Under the pieces are notes generated by a model, which saw only the letters and a list, made by a program, of their open reading frames with translations, searched no databases and was not told where the DNA came from. A stretch of DNA of 18,024 nt from SURF-32 sp964648365 (GTDB lineage: Bacteria; Planctomycetota; Phycisphaerae; UBA1845): contig CAZYLK010000127.1 in assembly GCA_964648365.1 (NCBI GenBank), positions 1 to 18,024 of the forward strand, in the 5' to 3' direction. Each line of letters starts with the position of its first letter. Position 1 is the first letter of the stretch. The translations under genes and the position numbers were made by a program. Below are positions 14,088-18,024 of this stretch, piece after piece.

Positions 14088-15932
14088 ATGAGAATCAGAA
14101 CACTCGCGATGACGGTCGCTGTGACGACGCCGCTGGTATGGGCGGGCTCGACGCTGGGCCAGTTCAGCCTCAACAACCTCAACGCGGGCGGCAAGGTCGT
14201 CGCCCATTTTGACCTCTCCGGCCCCATGATGGAGACGCCGCAAAACGTGCCGCCGCTCTTCGGGGCGGAGCCTCCGGCGTCTCTGAAGTCGCTCCTGGCC
14301 CGGTTCGAAGCCGCGCGGGAAGACTCGAACGTCAAGGCCATCGTGCTCGACGTTGAAAACGCGCAACTGGGATTCGGTCAGATTCAGGAGCTTCGCGCCG
14401 CCATCAAGCAGTTCAAGGCGGTGGACAAGCCGGTCTTCGTTCACGCGGACATGCTCATGACCGGAACGTATGCTCTGGCCACGGCCGCGTCGCGCGTCTC
14501 GGTCACACCGACCGGCGACGTGTGGCTCATGGGCCTGTCAGGCGAATCGCCCTACCTGAAGGGGATGCTCGACAAGATGGCCGTGCAGGCCGACTTCGTG
14601 CATTGCGGCGACTACAAGACCGCCGCGGAAACGCTGACGCGCACCGGCCCCTCGCCCGAATCCGAAGAGATGACGAACTGGCTGCTCGACGGGCTGTACG
14701 ACTCGCTGGTCAACATGATCGCGGAGAGCCGCGACGTCACGCCGGACAAGGTCCGCAAGCTGATCGATGACGGCCCGTACTCGGCGGAAGATGCGAAAAA
14801 GGCCGGACTGATCGACGCCGTCGAGCACCGGCAGGATTTCGTGGCCGAACTCAAGAGCCGCTACGGCAATTCCGTCACGATCGACACGAACTACGGCGAA
14901 GACAACGAGATGGACATGCCGTCCGACCCGTTCGGCATGTTCTCGATGATCATGGACATGCTCAACCCGTCCAAGAAGGGATCGAGCAAGCCCAGCGTGG
15001 CGGTGGTTTACGTTGAAGGCGCCATCATGACCGGCTCCGCCGAGCCCAGCCCGTTCGGTTCGACCGAAGGCGCGTACAGCACGACCATCCGCAAGGCCCT
15101 CGACGAGGCGGCCGCGGACAACACGGTCAAGGCCGTGGTGATGCGCGTGGATTCGCCCGGCGGCTCCGCGCTGGCCAGCGAGATCATCCTCGATGCGTCG
15201 CGCCGCGTGGCGGACAAAAAGCCGCTGATCGTCTCGATGGGCAACGTCGCCGGCAGCGGCGGCTACTACGTCACCTGCGCCGCGGGGACGATCTTTGCGG
15301 ATGAAACCACCATCACCGGCTCGATCGGCGTGGTGGGCGGCAAGCTGGTCACGACCGGCGGCTGGAACAAGCTGGGCATCAACTGGTCGGCCCACTCGCG
15401 GGGCGAAAACGCCATGATGATGAGTTCGGCGGCGCCGTTCTCCGATTCCGAGCGAGAGAAGCTGATGACCTACATGAATGACATCTACGACGTGTTCAAG
15501 GGACACGTCGTCAAGGCGCGCGGGCAGAAGCTCACCAAGGAGATCGACAAGCTCGCCGGCGGGCGCGTGTATACGGGCAAGCAGGCGCTCGAACTGGGCC
15601 TGGTGGACAAGATCGGCGGCCTGGACGACTCGGTGAAGTTCGCCGCCAACAAGGCCGGGCTGGGCGAGTACGACGTGCGCGTCATCCCGGAACCGCCGAA
15701 CATCTTCCAACTCATGTTTGGCGGCGCCGGCGAGGACGACGAATACACGCGGCTGGACATGAAGCCCGCCCTCTTCGGCCGCGGCTCGCCGCTGCTCGAT
15801 GCGGTGCTGCCGCTGATCCACTCGCTGGATCCGGCCCGGGCCGATGCGGTCATGGCCACGCTCAAGCGGCTCGACATCCTCAACCGGGAGGGCGTGCTGC
15901 TGATGACGCCGTGGGAACTGGTCATCAAGTAG
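14088..15932 (+). CDS. sppA: Signal peptide peptidase SppA, long (two-domain) form
   Basis: This membrane-associated serine protease (family S49) cleaves leftover signal peptides after secretion. It has 614 residues, matching the double-domain E. coli type rather than the short form. An N-terminal signal or anchor (1-24) precedes two peptidase S49 domains, about 35-260 and 300-530. The catalytic Lys is expected at 177 (GDYKTAAETLTRTGPS) in the first domain. The nucleophile Ser is at 390 (NVAGSGGYYVTCAAG) in the second, preceded by VDSPGGSALASE and followed by TTITGSIGVVGG. The dyad residues split across the two domains, as in E. coli SppA, are intact. GGAG at 6 bases supports the ATG at 14088. 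A Rho-independent terminator follows the stop. The upstream leader carries a perfect hairpin. It appears to be a single-gene unit. Confidence 0.95.
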   Translation: MRIRTLAMTVAVTTPLVWAGSTLGQFSLNNLNAGGKVVAHFDLSGPMMETPQNVPPLFGAEPPASLKSLLARFEAAREDSNVKAIVLDVENAQLGFGQIQELRAAIKQFKAVDKPVFVHADMLMTGTYALATAASRVSVTPTGDVWLMGLSGESPYLKGMLDKMAVQADFVHCGDYKTAAETLTRTGPSPESEEMTNWLLDGLYDSLVNMIAESRDVTPDKVRKLIDDGPYSAEDAKKAGLIDAVEHRQDFVAELKSRYGNSVTIDTNYGEDNEMDMPSDPFGMFSMIMDMLNPSKKGSSKPSVAVVYVEGAIMTGSAEPSPFGSTEGAYSTTIRKALDEAAADNTVKAVVMRVDSPGGSALASEIILDASRRVADKKPLIVSMGNVAGSGGYYVTCAAGTIFADETTITGSIGVVGGKLVTTGGWNKLGINWSAHSRGENAMMMSSAAPFSDSEREKLMTYMNDIYDVFKGHVVKARGQKLTKEIDKLAGGRVYTGKQALELGLVDKIGGLDDSVKFAANKAGLGEYDVRVIPEPPNIFQLMFGGAGEDDEYTRLDMKPALFGRGSPLLDAVLPLIHSLDPARADAVMATLKRLDILNREGVLLMTPWELVIK

Positions 15933-15939
15933 AATCGAG

Positions 15940-15955
15940 CCGTCCACCCGGACGG
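15940..15955 (+). other. Small hairpin just after sppA
   Basis: CCGTCC (15940-15945) and GGACGG (15950-15955) pair perfectly around ACCC, 7 bases past the sppA stop. No T run follows. It may protect the 3' end or be fortuitous. Confidence 0.3.
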
Positions 15956-15972
15956 AAAGTAAGCCCGATCCG

Positions 15973-16009
15973 CCCCCGGACGATTGACTTCGATCGTTCG
16001 GGGGTTTTT
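15973..16009 (+). terminator. Rho-independent terminator after sppA
   Basis: A 12-bp stem is formed by CCCCCGGACGAT (15973-15984) and ATCGTTCGGGGG (15993-16004), with one G-T pair and an 8-base loop, followed directly by TTTTT (16005-16009). It is the clearest terminator of the window. It ends only 9 bases before the start codon of the Rieske gene. Confidence 0.88.
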
Positions 16010-16018
16010 CATGCCCAC

Positions 16019-16591
16019 ATGCCCCGGCGGACGTTCATGGATCGCATGGCGACGTTGCTTCACGCGGCGGTCGGCCTGGTCGTGGCCGTGCCGGTCATCG
16101 CGTTGCTGACCGATCCGCTCCGCCGGCGCTCGCGCGGGTCAGCAGCCCCGTTCATCCGCGTCACGCCGCTCGACGCCCTTCCGCCCGGCCGACCCGTCCG
16201 GTTGCCCGTCGTCGCCGAGCGGAGCGATTCCTTCATCCGACACCCCGCAACACGCACGGGCGAGGTCTGGATCCTGCGGGAAGATCCCGGCGGCGAGCAC
16301 GACGCAGCGGGAGGCAACGCTTCGACGACCGGGGACGCTCCCGGCGTTCGGGCATGGCAGGCGACCTGCCCGCATCTGGGCTGCGGCATCAACTACGCGC
16401 CCGAAAGACGCCAGTTCGCCTGCCCCTGCCACACGAGCGCCTTCGCGCTCGATGGCTCGCGCCTGTACGGCCCGTCGCCGCGCGACATGGATCCGCTGGA
16501 GGTGCGGATCAGCGAGGAGCACGGTCAGGTCTGGGTGGACGTGCGTTACGAGAAGTTCCGGACTGGCGTGGCGGAGCGGGTAACCACGTGA
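16019..16591 (+). CDS. Rieske [2Fe-2S] iron-sulfur protein with Tat-type anchor
   Basis: This is an electron carrier of the cytochrome bc1/b6f (QcrA-like) type. It has 190 residues. The N terminus has a twin-arginine pattern (PRRTFMDRM) followed by a membrane segment (about 11-31), as expected for a Rieske protein exported folded by Tat. The cluster site is complete: CPHLGC (117-122) and CPCHTS (135-140). Ligands are Cys 117, His 119, Cys 135 and His 138, and the pair Cys 122/Cys 137 can form the stabilising disulfide. GPSPRDMDPLEVRI (151-164) is the usual Pro loop. Residues 75-110 are a Gly/Asp-rich insertion. The Tat motif supports the ATG at 16019 over ATG 16037, though no clean ribosome site is present. 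No cytochrome b or c gene follows, so it is an orphan here. Confidence 0.9.
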   Translation: MPRRTFMDRMATLLHAAVGLVVAVPVIALLTDPLRRRSRGSAAPFIRVTPLDALPPGRPVRLPVVAERSDSFIRHPATRTGEVWILREDPGGEHDAAGGNASTTGDAPGVRAWQATCPHLGCGINYAPERRQFACPCHTSAFALDGSRLYGPSPRDMDPLEVRISEEHGQVWVDVRYEKFRTGVAERVTT

Positions 16592-16630
16592 AGGGGCGCA
16601 ACGGCGCTCTACAATCATTGCCGAAAGGGG

Positions 16631-16640
16631 CGTACGTACG
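16631..16640. promoter_or_regulatory. Perfect 10-bp palindrome CGTACGTACG
   Basis: This self-complementary decamer lies 38 bases before the ATG of the downstream membrane protein gene. It might be an operator half-site cluster, but a palindrome this short can arise by chance. Confidence 0.2.
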
Positions 16641-16678
16641 GGGTTTTGGAATCGGGCTCCACCGTGGCTATCATCAGC

Positions 16679-17593
16679 ATGAGAATCCGGGCCAGTACGC
16701 TCGCGATCATCACCACCGTCGCAGCTCTGTGGGCGGTCGTCAATTTCGGAATCGGCGATGCCTGGCTGATCAACCTTTGGTTGAAGATCGTCTACAGCAC
16801 ATCTTCCAACGACGTGATTCCGCTCGTTATGGCCGTCGCGTTTCTCCTGTGGATACCGAGAGTGATCAGTTCGCTGCGCGCGGACCCCGGTCCCGGATGG
16901 GTCGCTGAACGCATCCCCACGTGCATAACGTGCGGCTACGCCCTGCCATTTGTGCCAACGGGCGGTCGGTGCCCCGAGTGTGGGAACGACGCGATCGCGT
17001 CCCGGCTCAACTCGGGGCGATTTCCGTCCGATTGGGAACGGAAGCCCTGCTGGTCGAGTTTCCTTGCGACAACGGAAGAAGTACTGTTCCATCCAATTGA
17101 GTTCTACCGGCGCACACGACACCTTGATCGAGAACCGGTCGCACGCGCCTTTGCCCGACGACACTACATCGCGATGAGCCTCTCGGCCGGCGCGTCCGTT
17201 GCGGCGCTGGACATCGCGCGCAATCCACCAGGCCAGGTGGATTGGGGCGTCGCCGTGTTCGTCATGTTCATGTTTCCCATCCTTGGGTGGTGCCTCAAAC
17301 GCCTGGCCGCGTTCGTGAGCGGGCTGATGTGGGTTCACGCGTCGCTGAGCGCGGCCATACTGGCGTTCGAAACGCCGTGCCTCTGGCCAGTGCTAGCCTA
17401 CAACGTGGCAGTCGTCAGCGATGCGGTTCTGACGCGCTCCTGGCTTGCGGGCCTGCTTCTGCATCCTCTCGACGACTGGATCGGGTTGGCTACGTTCCCC
17501 GCTGCCCTCTTCATCGGTAACGTAGTGGCGCTGGGCGTGTGGATCATCCGGCTGCGCATCGCGGGCAGGTGTACCCGCTGGAGCAATCACTGA
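16679..17593 (+). CDS. Zinc-ribbon membrane protein of unknown function
   Basis: I do not recognise a named family. The protein has 304 residues from the ATG at 16679. Two N-terminal membrane segments (about 7-27 and 45-60) are followed by a four-cysteine zinc ribbon, CITCGYALPF ... CPECG, at about 81-103. A soluble stretch containing TEEVLFHPIEFYRRTRH follows, then about four hydrophobic segments to the C terminus. The ribbon is of the same type as in the Nudix membrane protein at 2835-4499, and this combination of ribbon and helices is one I associate with planctomycete proteins. Alternative starts are TTG 16646 and GTG 16664; none has a good ribosome site. The preceding 87 bases contain the palindrome CGTACGTACG. 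It is convergent with the dehydrogenase gene at the right edge. Confidence 0.75.
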   Translation: MRIRASTLAIITTVAALWAVVNFGIGDAWLINLWLKIVYSTSSNDVIPLVMAVAFLLWIPRVISSLRADPGPGWVAERIPTCITCGYALPFVPTGGRCPECGNDAIASRLNSGRFPSDWERKPCWSSFLATTEEVLFHPIEFYRRTRHLDREPVARAFARRHYIAMSLSAGASVAALDIARNPPGQVDWGVAVFVMFMFPILGWCLKRLAAFVSGLMWVHASLSAAILAFETPCLWPVLAYNVAVVSDAVLTRSWLAGLLLHPLDDWIGLATFPAALFIGNVVALGVWIIRLRIAGRCTRWSNH

Positions 17594-17630
17594 CCCCAAC
17601 CGTTGTCTGGCATAGAAACAAGCCCACCAC

Positions 17631-17652
17631 GGCAGCGGGGGGAGCCGCTGCC
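17631..17652 (+). terminator. Hairpin between convergent genes, without T tract
   Basis: GGCAGCGG (17631-17638) and CCGCTGCC (17645-17652) form a perfect 8-bp stem with a 6-base loop, 38 bases after the stop of the zinc-ribbon gene. The following sequence is GC-rich, so any termination would not be of the classic intrinsic type. Confidence 0.35.
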
Positions 17653-17704
17653 GCGGCGGGCGGTCCAGAGGAGAATGCACTATCTGCGTACGCACGCCGG
17701 CTTC

Positions 17705-17720
17705 GGTCTGATGTCAGACC
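17705..17720. repeat. Palindrome overlapping the stop codon of the dehydrogenase gene
   Basis: GGTCTGA-TG-TCAGACC is a perfect 7-bp inverted repeat; the TCA of its right arm is the complement of the TGA stop (17716-17714). It could help end or protect the minus-strand transcript. It has no T run. Confidence 0.3.
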
Positions 17721-18024
17721 GCCTGCCGGTTGTCTTTCCGGCGGCCATTTTCACCCGTCGCACCCGGGTTGACGCAGTTAAGAAATTCACCGCGGTCTTT
17801 CACAGCCGACACGATGCGGACCACTTCCTCGGAGACGGCGAGCTGCGCCTGCTCGGTAGACGCACCGACGTGATGCGTGCAGTAGAGCTTCGGCGCGATG
17901 GGCGCGGCCGGGAACTCGTGATCGGTCGCGGCCGGCTCCGTTTCATACACATCGAGCGCCGCGCCGGCGATGGTGCCGGCCCGCAGCGCGTCGCCCAGCG
18001 CCTTCTCGTCGATGATCCCGCCGC
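17714..18024 (-). CDS. serA: D-3-phosphoglycerate dehydrogenase-like 2-hydroxyacid dehydrogenase, C-terminal part (runs off the right edge)
   Basis: Family members oxidise D-3-phosphoglycerate to 3-phosphohydroxypyruvate, the first step of serine synthesis, using NAD in the cytoplasm. About 102 residues are visible. GGIIDEKALGDALRAGTIAG and ALDVYETEP carry the acidic partner Glu of the catalytic triad. CTHHVGASTEQAQ carries the catalytic His with the HxGAST signature typical of phosphoglycerate dehydrogenases. The chain ends about 35 residues later with NCVNPG and a short charged tail, so there is no ACT or intervening domain: this is the short form. The N-terminal half and NAD-binding Gly motif are outside the window. 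The serA symbol is the best fit, but another D-isomer dehydrogenase cannot be fully excluded. Confidence 0.88.
   Translation of the reverse strand, partial: GGIIDEKALGDALRAGTIAGAALDVYETEPAATDHEFPAAPIAPKLYCTHHVGASTEQAQLAVSEEVVRIVSAVKDRGEFLNCVNPGATGENGRRKDNRQAV

Noticed and set aside
14538..15947. Long minus-strand open frame opposite sppA
   Set aside because: It is the antisense of well-conserved SppA catalytic motifs; it has no recognisable domain of its own.
16610..16615. TACAAT as a -10 box before the zinc-ribbon membrane protein gene
   Set aside because: No acceptable -35 hexamer lies 16-18 bases upstream.

Overview
The window looks like a piece of a draft or metagenome-assembled genome from a Planctomycetota bacterium, probably Phycisphaerae-like. 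This is an inference. It rests on high GC content, zinc ribbons of the form CxxCGY..CPECG on membrane proteins, an ECF sigma factor overlapping a transmembrane anti-sigma gene, lipoproteins without close known relatives, and palindromic GGCTTCCAGCC-type intergenic repeats that I associate with this phylum. A run of exactly 100 N (10507-10606) marks a scaffold gap inside a gene.

Layout. At the left edge is the N-terminal part of S-adenosylhomocysteine hydrolase (minus strand, truncated). Divergent from it is a sigma/anti-sigma pair (914-2777), with the two genes overlapping by 14 bases. Convergent to that pair is a minus-strand gene (2835-4499) for an unusual protein: zinc ribbon, about four membrane segments, and a C-terminal Nudix domain resembling animal NUDT22. 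Then come plus-strand genes for pterin-4a-carbinolamine dehydratase (phhB), a secreted cyclophilin-FKBP double prolyl isomerase, and the queuosine enzyme QueD, the last two nearly touching. A REP-like palindrome cluster follows QueD. Next are a small lipoprotein and a secreted beta-propeller-like protein with a Cys-containing C-terminal module.

On the minus strand (8788-10791) lies a TMTC/GT-C-like polytopic membrane protein with a TPR tail, interrupted by the gap. A second cluster of palindromes separates it from a 903-residue lipoprotein (11099-13810) with a carboxypeptidase-regulatory-like domain and PPC-like C-terminal modules. Then come a long-form signal peptide peptidase SppA, the best terminator of the window, an orphan Tat-type Rieske iron-sulfur protein starting 10 bases after that terminator, and a second zinc-ribbon membrane protein. 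The right edge holds the C-terminal part of a D-3-phosphoglycerate dehydrogenase-like enzyme (minus strand, truncated).

The genes do not form one obvious pathway. The unifying theme is envelope function (anti-sigma, secreted isomerase, SppA, lipoproteins, TMTC-like protein, Rieske) mixed with one-carbon, serine and pterin housekeeping genes. I see no CRISPR array, tRNA, rRNA, transposase, phage gene or defence system. The most unusual element is the membrane-tethered NUDT22-like protein.
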